Shown here one piece after another: positions 1 to 6,891 of a stretch of DNA of 14,865 bases. This stretch comes from Lysobacterales bacterium (GTDB taxonomy: Bacteria > Pseudomonadota > Gammaproteobacteria > Xanthomonadales > Rhodanobacteraceae): contig JAAFHE010000017.1 in the NCBI GenBank assembly GCA_013298265.1, positions 1 through 14,865 of the forward strand, given 5' to 3'. The notes beneath the pieces were generated by a model, which saw only the letters and a program-made list of their open reading frames with translations, was not told the origin of the DNA and ran no database searches. The translations under genes were made by a program, and so were the position numbers. Each line of letters starts with the position of its first letter. Within the stretch, counting starts at the first letter, position 1.

Positions 1-2
1 GT

Positions 3-824
3 ATCAAGAACGGCCTCGCCCTGGTGATGGCCAGCGCCGCGACGGTGTTTGGCCTGTTCTGGCTGGTCTGGATACTGTGGACCACGCTGGTCAACGGCGT
101 CGCCGCGCTCAAGCCCGAGCTGTTCTACGAAATGACGCCGCCTCCCGGTTCCGACGGCGGTCTTGCGAACGCGTTCTTCGGCTCGATGCTCATGAGCCTG
201 CTCGCGATCCTCATGGGCACGCCAGTCGGCATACTCGCCGGCACCTTCCTCGCGGAATACGCGCGCCGATCGGTGCTCGGCGAAGTGATCCGCTTCGTCA
301 ACGACATCCTGCTGTCGGCACCCTCGATCGTGCTCGGCCTGTTCGTCTACACCCTGATCGTGCGGCCGATGGGCAATTTCTCCGGCTTCGCCGGCGCGGT
401 CACGCTCGCGCTGATCGTGCTGCCCGTGGTCGTGCGCACCACCGACGAGATGCTCAAGCTGGTACCGAGCCAGATGCGGGAAGCGGCATTGTCGCTAGGC
501 GTCCCACAGTGGAAAGTCACGGTGCAGGTACTGTATCGCTCTGCGCTGCCCGGCATCGTCACCGGTGTACTGCTCGCACTCGCACGCATCAGCGGCGAAA
601 CTGCACCGCTGCTGTTCACCGCGCTCAACAACCAGTTCTGGAGCACCGACCTGGGCGCGCCGATGGCCAGTGTCCCGGTCGTGGTCTTCCAGTACGCCAT
701 GAGCCCGTATGACTCCTGGCATTCGCTGGCCTGGGCCGGCGCCTTCATGGTCACCGTCTTCGTCCTCTGCACCAGCCTTATCGCCCGTGCCATCATCGCC
801 CGCCGGAGGGTAGCCAATGACTAA
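3..824 (+). CDS. pstA: Phosphate ABC transporter permease PstA, 5' end missing
   Basis: Inner-membrane permease subunit of the high-affinity phosphate importer PstSCAB; it pairs with PstC to form the channel. The frame is open to the left edge, and the first visible residues (IKNGLALVM) sit where PstA proteins have their first membrane helix, so the true start lies upstream. The GTG at 24 and ATG at 27 are internal. Seen: about five to six hydrophobic segments and, about 160-190 residues into the visible part, the cytoplasmic EAA loop ([12 protein letters not shown], then [14 protein letters not shown]) that contacts the ATPase. The visible 273 residues are close to the usual PstA length of about 280-300, so little is lost. 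pstB follows with an 8-bp overlap (ATG at 817, stop TAA at 822-824), so the two are probably translationally coupled. The Pho-box promoter, if any, is outside the window. Confidence 0.96.
   Translation: MKNGLALVMASAATVFGLFWLVWILWTTLVNGVAALKPELFYEMTPPPGSDGGLANAFFGSMLMSLLAILMGTPVGILAGTFLAEYARRSVLGEVIRFVNDILLSAPSIVLGLFVYTLIVRPMGNFSGFAGAVTLALIVLPVVVRTTDEMLKLVPSQMREAALSLGVPQWKVTVQVLYRSALPGIVTGVLLALARISGETAPLLFTALNNQFWSTDLGAPMASVPVVVFQYAMSPYDSWHSLAWAGAFMVTVFVLCTSLIARAIIARRRVAND
805..810 (+). promoter_or_regulatory. Ribosome binding site of pstB inside pstA
   Basis: GGAGGG lies 6 nt before the pstB ATG at 817 and within the last codons of pstA. It fixes the pstB start and lets PstB be translated despite the 8-bp overlap. 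Confidence 0.75.
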
Positions 825-1638
825 TCTCAATCTGGCCGTTGCCGCCTCATTGAACGTGACTACGCCCAGCGAGCAGGCCACGTCCGTCACCAAGATCACG
901 GCGCGCAACCTGAATTTCTACTACGACCGCTTCCATGCGCTGAAGGACATCCGCATGGATATCCCCGAGAAGCGCGTGACCGCGATCATCGGGCCCTCCG
1001 GCTGCGGCAAGTCCACGCTGCTGCGTGTCTTCAACCGCATCTATTCCATCTATCCCAAACTGGAAGCACGCGGCGAAGTGATGCTCGACGGCGAGAACAT
1101 CCTCGACCCGCGCTACCCGCTGAACCGGCTGCGCTCGAAAGTCGGCATGGTGTTCCAGAAGCCGGTACCGTTCCCGATGTCGATCTACGACAACATCGCC
1201 TACGGCATCAAACACTACGAAAAGCTCAACCGTGCCGACATGGACGTGCGCGTCGAACAGGCACTGCGTCAGGCGGCGATCTGGGACGAGGCCAAGGACA
1301 AGCTCAAGGGCAGCGCGCTGGGTCTCTCCGGCGGCCAGCAGCAGCGCCTGTGCATCGCCCGCGCGATCGCGCTCAAGCCCGAAGTCATCCTGTTCGACGA
1401 ACCAACCTCGGCGCTGGATCCCATCGCCACGGGCAAGATCGAGCAGCTGCTGGAAGAGCTTAAAAAGGAATTCACGATCGCGATCGTGACGCACAACATG
1501 CAGCAGGCTGCGCGCTGCTCGGACTTCACCGCATTCATGTACCTCGGCGAACTGATCGAGTTCGGCGAGACCGAGACCATGTTCACGCGCCCGAGCAAGC
1601 AGCAGACCGAAGACTACATCACTGGCCGCTTCGGCTGA
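817..1638 (+). CDS. pstB: Phosphate ABC transporter ATP-binding protein PstB
   Basis: Cytoplasmic ATPase that powers PstSCA phosphate import. The 273-residue protein has every ABC motif: Walker [10 protein letters not shown] at 59-67, Q-loop at Q114 ([10 protein letters not shown], the typical PstB form), signature LSGGQQQR at 170-177, Walker B VILFDEP at 190-196 with D-loop SALDP after it, and the switch histidine H226 (THNMQQA). The end, EDYITGRFG, is the standard PstB C-terminus. An N-terminal extension of about 25 residues precedes the conserved start of the fold; this is common in PstB of this group. The start ATG is set by GGAGGG at 805-810. It lies in an operon between pstA (8-bp overlap) and phoU (31 nt downstream). 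No unusual residue was seen. Confidence 0.98.
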   Translation: MTNLNLAVAASLNVTTPSEQATSVTKITARNLNFYYDRFHALKDIRMDIPEKRVTAIIGPSGCGKSTLLRVFNRIYSIYPKLEARGEVMLDGENILDPRYPLNRLRSKVGMVFQKPVPFPMSIYDNIAYGIKHYEKLNRADMDVRVEQALRQAAIWDEAKDKLKGSALGLSGGQQQRLCIARAIALKPEVILFDEPTSALDPIATGKIEQLLEELKKEFTIAIVTHNMQQAARCSDFTAFMYLGELIEFGETETMFTRPSKQQTEDYITGRFG

Positions 1639-1669
1639 GCCGACGCCTACGCACGCACGGAACGACCCC

Positions 1670-2386
1670 ATGAGCGGAACACCGACCACCCACGAGCACA
1701 TCATCAAGAGCTACGACACGGAACTCACGCGTCTGCTCGCCGAGATCACGCGCATGGGCCATCTCGCCGGCGAACAGCTGGCGATGGCCGCTGCCGCCGT
1801 CGAGGAACGCAACAGCGATCTGGCGGCGCGCGTGGTCGAAGGCGACAACGCGATCGACGCACTGGAGCACGACATCAGCCATGACGTGCTGCGCCTGCTC
1901 GCGCTGCGCCAGCCGATCGCACGCGACCTGCGTGAGGTGCTCGCCGCACTGCGCATCGCCGCCGACATCGAGCGCATCGGCGACTACGCCGCGAACGTGG
2001 CCAAGCGCGCGATGGCGCTGAACCAGACCGCGCCGATGCGGCCCGCAGCGAGCCTGCCGCATCTGGCCCAGATCGCCGGCGGCATGCTGCGCGACGTGCT
2101 CGACGCCTACCGCCGCAGCGACGCGGTCGCGGCGCACGAAGTGTGGAAACGCGACGTGCAGCTGGACATGCTGTACACAGCGATGTTCCGCGAACTGCTG
2201 ACCTACATGATGGAAGACCCGCGCAACATCACGCCGTGCACGCATCTGTTGTTCATGGCCAAGAACATCGAGCGCATCGGCGACCACGCAACCAACATCG
2301 CCGAAAACGTCTACTTCCTCGTGCACGCGAAACCGCTGATCGAGGAACGGCGCAAGGCCGACGACACCAGTCTGCTCGTGAACTGA
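1670..2386 (+). CDS. phoU: Phosphate signalling complex accessory protein PhoU
   Basis: Cytoplasmic negative regulator that connects the Pst transporter with the PhoR/PhoB two-component system and restrains phosphate uptake when phosphate is plentiful (family knowledge). The 238-residue, all-helical protein consists of two homologous three-helix bundles. Each carries the metal-binding signature in the same place: ERIGDYAANVAK at 101-112 and ERIGDHATNIAE at 201-212, exactly 100 residues apart. Length matches the family. Only a weak Shine-Dalgarno (CGGAACG, around 1658-1664) precedes the ATG. It is the last gene of the pst operon here: a strong hairpin follows 17 nt after the stop and no phoB/phoR gene is next to it in this window. 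Confidence 0.97.
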   Translation: MSGTPTTHEHIIKSYDTELTRLLAEITRMGHLAGEQLAMAAAAVEERNSDLAARVVEGDNAIDALEHDISHDVLRLLALRQPIARDLREVLAALRIAADIERIGDYAANVAKRAMALNQTAPMRPAASLPHLAQIAGGMLRDVLDAYRRSDAVAAHEVWKRDVQLDMLYTAMFRELLTYMMEDPRNITPCTHLLFMAKNIERIGDHATNIAENVYFLVHAKPLIEERRKADDTSLLVN

Positions 2387-2403
2387 TCGCACTCTCGATT
2401 CGG

Positions 2404-2427
2404 GCAGATGCGATTCACCGCATCTGC
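2404..2427 (+). terminator. Hairpin closing the pst-phoU operon
   Basis: A perfect 9-bp inverted repeat, GCAGATGCG / CGCATCTGC, with a 6-nt loop (ATTCAC) begins 17 nt after the phoU stop; two G-T wobbles could extend it. Only two T residues follow, so it is a weak intrinsic terminator by the classical rule, or an RNA-stabilising 3' hairpin. Position and perfect stem support the call. Confidence 0.6.
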
Positions 2428-2811
2428 TTCCGGGACCCGCAGATCGCCGCGCTTGCGGCAACTGCACCAGCAACCCCAACCTCCCCCGACCCTCGCGTTG
2501 AAGCAGGATGTGCTCCTCGTCGAGAACGCCCGCTTCAGGCCGCACCCTCAGATCCCGCGCGGCGCGAGCGGCAAGACGCTTGAGCACTGACAATCACGCG
2601 CGGCAGTACCTGCTACTTTTCCCCAGCATCAACGGATTGGCTGCCCGGCGAGCCTGCAGAAGCCAGGCTTGCGCCCCGTCGGGCCGGCCCACTTGCCGGA
2701 GCGCATGACAGAACCGCCGCCTGCATCGCCGCGGCGACGCAGCGCTGCCTAGCCACCATCGCGGTACGGTCATGGCAGCTTTGCGCAGAGGCGACGTATG
2801 TCCCGCTCAGG
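2428..2811. other. Intergenic stretch without a convincing gene
   Basis: This is most of a 460-bp gap between phoU and the delta-60 protein gene. Short open frames occur on both strands, but none has a plausible ribosome site, domain or signal peptide. Two dyads are visible: a 9-bp stem with one G-T pair at 2648-2656 / 2664-2672 (loop 7 nt) and the palindrome GGGCCGGCCC around 2682-2691. A promoter for the downstream gene should lie here, but I see no clear -35/-10 pair. Confidence 0.6.
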
Positions 2812-2829
2812 CACACCGCTTCCGGTGTG
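2812..2829 (+). promoter_or_regulatory. Leader hairpin just before the delta-60 protein gene
   Basis: CACACCG / CGGTGTG, a perfect 7-bp stem with a CTTC loop, ends 17 nt before the ATG at 2847. It would sit in the 5' leader of the mRNA directly upstream of a poor ribosome site. A role in translation control or mRNA stability is inference. Confidence 0.35.
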
Positions 2830-2846
2830 GCAGCTCGGACTTTTCA

Positions 2847-4394
2847 ATGCGCAGCTCCCGCCCGCTCCTTCGCTTTCCGATCGCCTCTTTGCTGGCCCTC
2901 GCCACGCTGTGCTTTCCGGGCGGAGCGGCGCTCGCCCAGGCGACCAGCTATGAATTCGACGCTGCCTTCAACGGCAACTACTTCATCGACGCGTTCACCA
3001 CCGGCGAAACCACCGGTGCCGAACGCTACGGCAGCAAGATCGTGCGTCTGCCCGATGGCGATGTCGTCACCGCCGGCCTCGTGCGGCTCGACAACGATCC
3101 GGTCGCTTCGCCGAACTGGAATATCGGCCTCGTGCGCTACAGTCCGAGCGGCACGCGCCAGGTGTGGAGCGGCAGCGGCCCTTACTTCCATGCCGGCAAC
3201 CAGTACGTGGTCTATCCGAACCTGGCCGCCGGTGCCGCCGGCATCGGCACGATCCGCAAGTTCATCGACTTCGACTACGCACGCGGATTCTTCTATGTGC
3301 TGGTGCGGACGCGCTTCAGGGAAACGCCGGTAGACCATGACGTGCAGTTGCTGATCTTCCGCGAGGACGGCACTTACGTGAACGCGATCAACGTTCTCAG
3401 CGACAGCGCCGACGAGAACGGCGTCGCGCTGTCGGTCATCGAGACCGGCCAGATCGCCAACCCCGTCGCGATCGCGGCGCTCGGCGTGGTCAGCGGCTTC
3501 CGCGGCGCGATCGCGAAGTACCTCGTCAACGCCAGCAACGTGATCCAGCTCGACGCGAGCTTCGGCGGCGGTGACGGCCGCGTCGAATTCGTGCTGCCGC
3601 TGGACGAATGCACCTATCCCAATTGCGACTATTTTCCGACCGACATCGCGTTTCCGGTGGGTGGCGGCGGCGGATCGAACAAGCCGATCTATGTGTCCGG
3701 TTCGGTACGACGCGATTCGCCCACGTCGACGGACCATGACATGGTCGCGATCAAGTTCACGCCCTCCGGCCTGTTTGATACCGCGTTCGACTCCAACGGC
3801 GTCCGCCAGTACGCGTTCGACCAGCAGGATTCGAACAAGGCAGACTTTGCGAGCGACCTGATCGTGCAGCGCAGCCCGGTCGGCAATTTCGACACAGCCT
3901 GGATGATTGGACCGGTTGCCCGACGCTGCAGCCAGGGCATCGGCGTGGTCAAGTTCGACGGCGCAGGCGGGGCGCCGGTATCCACCTTCGGCAACGTGGG
4001 GCGCGCCGTGTTCGGCGCCGACGTGTCGCAACCCGGTGGCTCCTGCGTTCCGGAAACACAGCTCGACCCGGCCGGCCTCGTGGCGCAGGACGGGGAAATC
4101 GGCATCGCGGCGACCGGCTTCGTCGTCGACGCGAACGGCACTCGCCTGTTCGAAACCGGCGGGCTGCTGAGGCTGTCGGCGGATACCGGCCAGCGCTACA
4201 GCCTGCAAGGCTTCAACCTGTCCACCGGCGGCGACAGCAACCAGAGCACGTTGGGCGGGATTGCCGCCGGCGAAGGCGGTGGGCGCTACTACGTCGCCGG
4301 CGCGGGCCGCACCGGCGACTACAACTCGCTGTTCCTGGCGGCGCGCCTGAAACCCATCGACGACCTGCTCTTCCGCAACGGCTTCGACCCGTGA
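2847..4394 (+). CDS. Secreted delta-60-repeat-like protein with C-terminal GFD tail
   Basis: Exported protein of 515 residues; function unknown. I chose the ATG at 2847 rather than the upstream ATG at 2772 because it opens a classical signal peptide: MRSSR, a hydrophobic core at 8-22, and ALA-Q near residue 30. The mature part has repeats of the delta-60 type (an LDxxFG strand, then a strand motif such as DGDVVTAG): EFDAAFNGN at 36-44, QLDASFGGGDGRV at 234-246, LFDTAFDSNGVRQYAF at 309-324 and STFGNVGRAVF at 379-389. These are known in extracellular, probably beta-propeller proteins. Cysteines at 255/260 and 361/400 may form disulfides. The very end, LLFRNGFDP, resembles a tail shared by many secreted proteins of Lysobacterales (from memory). 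A lipoprotein gene follows 32 nt later. Confidence 0.85.
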   Translation: MRSSRPLLRFPIASLLALATLCFPGGAALAQATSYEFDAAFNGNYFIDAFTTGETTGAERYGSKIVRLPDGDVVTAGLVRLDNDPVASPNWNIGLVRYSPSGTRQVWSGSGPYFHAGNQYVVYPNLAAGAAGIGTIRKFIDFDYARGFFYVLVRTRFRETPVDHDVQLLIFREDGTYVNAINVLSDSADENGVALSVIETGQIANPVAIAALGVVSGFRGAIAKYLVNASNVIQLDASFGGGDGRVEFVLPLDECTYPNCDYFPTDIAFPVGGGGGSNKPIYVSGSVRRDSPTSTDHDMVAIKFTPSGLFDTAFDSNGVRQYAFDQQDSNKADFASDLIVQRSPVGNFDTAWMIGPVARRCSQGIGVVKFDGAGGAPVSTFGNVGRAVFGADVSQPGGSCVPETQLDPAGLVAQDGEIGIAATGFVVDANGTRLFETGGLLRLSADTGQRYSLQGFNLSTGGDSNQSTLGGIAAGEGGGRYYVAGAGRTGDYNSLFLAARLKPIDDLLFRNGFDP

Positions 4395-4412
4395 GCGCGC
4401 CATCCTCTACCC

Positions 4413-4417
4413 AGGAG
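4413..4417 (+). promoter_or_regulatory. Ribosome binding site deciding the lipoprotein start
   Basis: AGGAG lies 9 nt before the ATG at 4427. It favours this ATG over the in-frame GTG at 4391, which would overlap the previous stop and put 12 charged or polar residues ahead of the lipoprotein signal. Confidence 0.7.
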
Positions 4418-4426
4418 TTCCCTGCC

Positions 4427-5002
4427 ATGTTCCGCATTGCCCGACTGCCCGCCTGTATGGCGTATACCTGCGTGCTGCTGACGGCCTGCACAGCACCGGC
4501 GCCGCCGGCCGCGAACGCCGGCGCAACATCCTCTGCCGCTCCACCCACGACGACACAGGCCACCGCCGCCGTGGCTCCGCAAGCGCAAGGCAACCAGCTA
4601 CGTCTGACGCTCGACGGCAAACCCTGGCAGGCCGATCGCGAGTTCTTCGGCGCATTCCATCCACCCGGCATGGATCGTGCGGTACTCATGGCCGCATCGC
4701 TGGGGCCCAAGGACAGACACGAGCAGGCGTTCAACCTCAATCTGTTCGGCGTGACCGGACCCGGCCGCTACACAGCCAGCGGCAGCACCGTGAGCCTCAA
4801 GGGCATCAGCAGCAGCCAGATCCAGCTCGCGAACCTCAGCGAGCAGCGCTATCTGGTCGGCGGACCATTCGGCTATACGGTCGAGGTCGAGCTGCTTCAG
4901 GCCGGCAGCGGCACGATCGAAGCAAAGTTCGAGGGCCGCATGACCGCAAGCGATGGCCAGGAGCTTCGCGTGAGCGACGGCTATTTCCTCTACCGCGAAT
5001 AG
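4427..5002 (+). CDS. Small outer-membrane-type lipoprotein, function unknown
   Basis: A 191-residue predicted lipoprotein. The signal sequence MFRIARLPAC has two arginines, then a hydrophobic core and lipobox LTAC at 18-21; residue +2 after the lipidated Cys21 is Thr, so sorting to the outer membrane is expected. Residues 22-55 form an Ala/Pro/Thr-rich tether. The globular part (56-191) looks beta-rich: NQLRLTLDGKPWQAD, FNLNLFGVTGPGRY, SGTIEAKFEGRM and, at the end, VSDGYFLY. This pattern (a 'G..W.A' start, a 'GTIEA.F.G' strand and a 'DG.F' end) recalls small lipoproteins of DUF6252-like type, but that match is from memory and unproven. It sits 32 nt after the delta-60 protein gene and is probably co-transcribed with it; the hairpin at 5033-5061 ends the unit. 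Confidence 0.85.
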   Translation: MFRIARLPACMAYTCVLLTACTAPAPPAANAGATSSAAPPTTTQATAAVAPQAQGNQLRLTLDGKPWQADREFFGAFHPPGMDRAVLMAASLGPKDRHEQAFNLNLFGVTGPGRYTASGSTVSLKGISSSQIQLANLSEQRYLVGGPFGYTVEVELLQAGSGTIEAKFEGRMTASDGQELRVSDGYFLYRE

Positions 5003-5032
5003 TCAGCGCCGCAGTGATCACCAACCGCGTTC

Positions 5033-5061
5033 GCAGGCCCGGTGCGATACGCCGGGCCTGC
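5033..5061. terminator. Hairpin between convergent genes, probably bidirectional
   Basis: A perfect 10-bp inverted repeat, GCAGGCCCGG / CCGGGCCTGC, with a 9-nt loop lies 31 nt after the lipoprotein stop (+ strand) and 26 nt after the DUF3011 stop (- strand). It is symmetrical and could serve both transcripts. Neither side has a T-run, so termination may be imperfect. Confidence 0.6.
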
Positions 5062-5086
5062 ACCAACGTGCATCCACGAGCAGGCG

Positions 5087-5692
5087 TCAATACACCGCGA
5101 AATCGGCACGGCAGCCGTTGCTGACCCAGATCCGGTTGCGGTCCACGCCCCAGGAGCGCGCATAGACGCAGGCGCTGGAGCTTAGCTGCCTGTACACCTC
5201 CACTTGTCCGCGATACGGCAGGCCGCAGTAGCTCAGGCGGTTGCCGTTGGATTCGCAGCGGATCGTCGTGCGCGGATCGCCGTTGCCATAGCGGTCGTCG
5301 TAGCGGCCGTCGTCGCGGTCGTAGCGGTCGTCACGGCGCCGGTCGCGGTCCTTGTTGGCGATGATCGCAGCACCAACCAGACCGATCACGACTGCCGCGG
5401 CCACGGCATTGTCCTTGTTCGAGGAACTGGAGCTACCGCCGCCGACCGAGAACTCCGCGCGACAGCCGCGATCGACCCAGATGCGATGCAGGTCATAGCC
5501 CCAGGTGTCACCCTGCCAGCAGCCCTGCGAGCTGAGCTGGCGCGTCAGGCGGACGCCGCCGCGACCGTCGATGGAACAGGAACGATAGTCGCCGCCGGTG
5601 GACTCGCAGCGCACGGTTTCCGCTTCGCTGCGCGCACTCGCGAACAGCAGCAGCACCGCCGACAACAACCCGATCACGGAATGATGTTTCAT
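5087..5692 (-). CDS. Two-domain DUF3011 exported protein with internal hydrophobic segment
   Basis: A 201-residue exported protein; no known function. Signal peptide at 1-24 (hydrophobic core 7-19, cleavage near SEA-E). Two DUF3011 domains follow, at about 26-82 and 143-200. Each has the pattern C-x9-C-x18-C-x18-C with QLSS, WG, the RIWV motif and GCRA-F: cysteines 29, 39, 58, 77 and 146, 156, 175, 194. Four cysteines per domain suggest two disulfides in the periplasm or outside. Between the domains are a Gly/Ser run, a hydrophobic stretch at 95-113 (AVAAAVVIGLVGAAIIA) able to span a membrane, and a D/R-rich linker at 114-141. The start ATG is preceded at 8 nt by GAGGAG (5701-5706) and overlaps the stop of the EF-hand gene as ATGA, so the two are likely translationally coupled. 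Confidence 0.88.
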   Translation of the reverse strand: MKHHSVIGLLSAVLLLFASARSEAETVRCESTGGDYRSCSIDGRGGVRLTRQLSSQGCWQGDTWGYDLHRIWVDRGCRAEFSVGGGSSSSSNKDNAVAAAVVIGLVGAAIIANKDRDRRRDDRYDRDDGRYDDRYGNGDPRTTIRCESNGNRLSYCGLPYRGQVEVYRQLSSSACVYARSWGVDRNRIWVSNGCRADFAVY

Positions 5693-6120
5693 GGCGTGGT
5701 CTCCTCGCGGGCTTTGCGGGCGGCGACGAACGCGTCGATTTCGGCACCCGCGAGCTGCCCGTCCTTGTCGGCGTCGAAACGTTCGAAGGTCGGTTCCAGC
5801 TGGTCGCTGAAATCTTCACGCGACAGCTTGTTTTGCGCGTCCTCGATCGCCGCGCCGGCCAGCCATTCTTTCGGGAATTCGGCGCCATCAAGCACGCCGT
5901 CGTTGTTCCTGTCGCGCGCATCGAAGCGCCGCAGCATCGCGTTGCGGTATTCCTCAAGACTGATTTTCCCGTCGCCGCTGCGGTCCATACGCTGCAGCAG
6001 CAGCTCCTTGCTATCGACCGGGCGGTCGGCAGGCAGGTCGGCCGAATAAGCGCCGGTCGCGAACACCCCTGTCAGAACCAGCATCGCAATCAATCCTTGC
6101 ACAACACGTCGATACCGCAT
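5689..6120 (-). CDS. Secreted EF-hand calcium-binding protein
   Basis: A 143-residue exported protein predicted to bind Ca2+. The signal peptide covers residues 1-27 (MRYRR, hydrophobic core 10-21, cleavage near YSA-D). Three canonical EF-hand loops are visible, with liganding positions 1, 3, 5 and 12 all acidic or polar: D46-S48-D50-E57 (DRSGDGKISLEE), D70-N72-D74-E81 (DRNNDGVLDGAE) and D116-D118-D120-E127 (DADKDGQLAGAE). The helix around 97-108 may be a decayed fourth hand. I chose the ATG at 6120 because GGAGG lies 6 nt before it; the ATG at 6135 overlaps that site and lacks its own. Its stop overlaps the start of the next DUF3011 gene (ATGA). It lies between two DUF3011 genes, all on the - strand, so a shared envelope function is plausible but unproven. 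Confidence 0.9.
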   Translation of the reverse strand: MRYRRVVQGLIAMLVLTGVFATGAYSADLPADRPVDSKELLLQRMDRSGDGKISLEEYRNAMLRRFDARDRNNDGVLDGAEFPKEWLAGAAIEDAQNKLSREDFSDQLEPTFERFDADKDGQLAGAEIDAFVAARKAREETTP

Positions 6121-6126
6121 GCCGCA

Positions 6127-6131
6127 CCTCC
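6127..6131 (-). promoter_or_regulatory. Ribosome binding site deciding the EF-hand gene start
   Basis: GGAGG on the - strand, 6 nt before the ATG at 6120. It selects this start over longer in-frame alternatives upstream, whose extra residues are Arg-rich and would precede the signal peptide. Confidence 0.75.
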
Positions 6132-6224
6132 GCATAGTTGATTGATGTCGTGAGCGATCCCGGCCCGGCCGGTCCACCCGCCATGACCCGCCCGCCGCCA
6201 CGCCACTCACACGCGGCGCGACGA

Positions 6225-6818
6225 TCATCGGTCGCTGAGCCCAAACACCGCGCGACAGCCGTCCTTGACCCAGACCGAATGCCGCGACAGGCCCCAGGTG
6301 CGGCCCTCGACGCAGGCGGTCTTGCTGAGCTGGCGCACGAGACGCACGTCGCCGCGCGTATTCATGGCGCACTCGACCTGGCGGTTGTCTTTCGACTCGC
6401 AGGTCACCTGACGCGGCAGGTTGTCGCTGTCGTCGTCACGGCGGCGGCCGGCGCCATCGTCATCGCGGCCACGGCCCCGACTGTGATCGTCTTCGTCCCG
6501 CCCACTGCCGTGGACGCTGCGCGGGGAATCGTCACGTCCTCGCGAACGGTCATCCGAATCGTCGTTGCGCCCCTCAGCAGCGAAGATGCCGCGACAGCCG
6601 TCGGATACCCAGACGGAATGGCGGCTATATCCCCAGCTGACGCCTTCGGTACAGGACGACTTGCTGAGCTGGCGCACGAGACGCACGTCGCCGCGCGTAT
6701 CCAGCGCGCACTCTTTTTGCCTGCCGTCGCTCGACTCGCAGGTCACTTGCTCGGCCAGCGTGACAGCCGGCCCCAGCAGTAGCAAAGCGAACGCGGTTCT
6801 TTCGAGCCATCGGTACAT
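6225..6818 (-). CDS. Two-domain DUF3011 exported protein with D/R-rich linker
   Basis: A 197-residue exported protein, paralogous to the one at 5087-5692; function unknown. Signal peptide at 1-22 (core AFALLLLGPAV, cleavage near LAE). DUF3011 domains at about 24-80 and 137-193 have the same four-cysteine pattern (27, 37, 56, 75 and 140, 150, 169, 188). The two domains are much alike (TRGDVRLVRQLSK in both, SRHSVWV.DGCR in both), closer to each other than to the paralogue's domains. The linker at 82-136 is a mixed-charge, low-complexity stretch of Asp, Arg, Ser and Gly; unlike the paralogue, there is no hydrophobic segment. GAGGAG (6827-6832) lies 8 nt before the ATG. It is the first gene of the likely three-gene unit; a 104-nt gap separates it from the EF-hand gene. 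Confidence 0.9.
   Translation of the reverse strand: MYRWLERTAFALLLLGPAVTLAEQVTCESSDGRQKECALDTRGDVRLVRQLSKSSCTEGVSWGYSRHSVWVSDGCRGIFAAEGRNDDSDDRSRGRDDSPRSVHGSGRDEDDHSRGRGRDDDGAGRRRDDDSDNLPRQVTCESKDNRQVECAMNTRGDVRLVRQLSKTACVEGRTWGLSRHSVWVKDGCRAVFGLSDR
6321..6700 (-). repeat. 41-bp exact direct repeat in the DUF3011 gene
   Basis: Positions 6321-6361 and 6660-6700 are identical over 41 bases and lie 339 bp (113 codons) apart in the same frame. They encode the TRGDVRLVRQLSK segment of the two DUF3011 domains. Identity includes synonymous sites, which points to recent domain duplication or gene conversion. Confidence 0.9.
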
Positions 6819-6851
6819 TGCCCTGACTCCTCAAAGCTGACGCGATTGCCC

Positions 6852-6866
6852 CTGTGCCGGGCACAG
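6852..6866. promoter_or_regulatory. 15-bp palindrome, candidate operator
   Basis: CTGTGCCGGGCACAG is symmetric around its central base with 7-bp arms. It overlaps the candidate -10 and start region of the DUF3011 unit and lies 33 nt before its ATG at 6818, a typical place for a repressor site. The regulator is unknown. Confidence 0.4.
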
Positions 6867-6891
6867 TGCGCGCGCATGGCGGTCAAGTCAA
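6863..6891 (-). promoter_or_regulatory. Possible promoter of the DUF3011/EF-hand unit
   Basis: On the - strand, TTGACT (6886-6891, five of six matches to the sigma-70 -35 box) is followed after 17 nt by CACTGT (6863-6868), a poor -10. The start of the DUF3011 gene is 44 nt downstream. The spacing is ideal but the -10 is weak, so this is a candidate only. Confidence 0.35.

Noticed and set aside
1619..2593. A - strand open frame across phoU and the following gap.
   Set aside because: Shadow of phoU; no start context and no recognisable motif.
2408..2708. Short + strand open frames in the gap after phoU.
   Set aside because: They start inside the phoU hairpin or lack any ribosome site, and are Arg/Pro-rich without signal or domain.
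2844..4403. A 519-codon open frame on the - strand opposite the delta-60 protein gene.
   Set aside because: Same composition artefact; the + strand has a signal peptide and recognisable repeats.
5273..5350. GTCGTCG-rich tandem stretch considered as a CRISPR or satellite array.
   Set aside because: Units are short, imperfect and in frame with the D/R linker of a protein; there are no spacers.
5204..6049. + strand open frames opposite the DUF3011 and EF-hand genes, also 6138-6782.
   Set aside because: They read the complementary strand of cysteine-patterned and EF-hand domains; Ala/Val-rich low-complexity products with no support.
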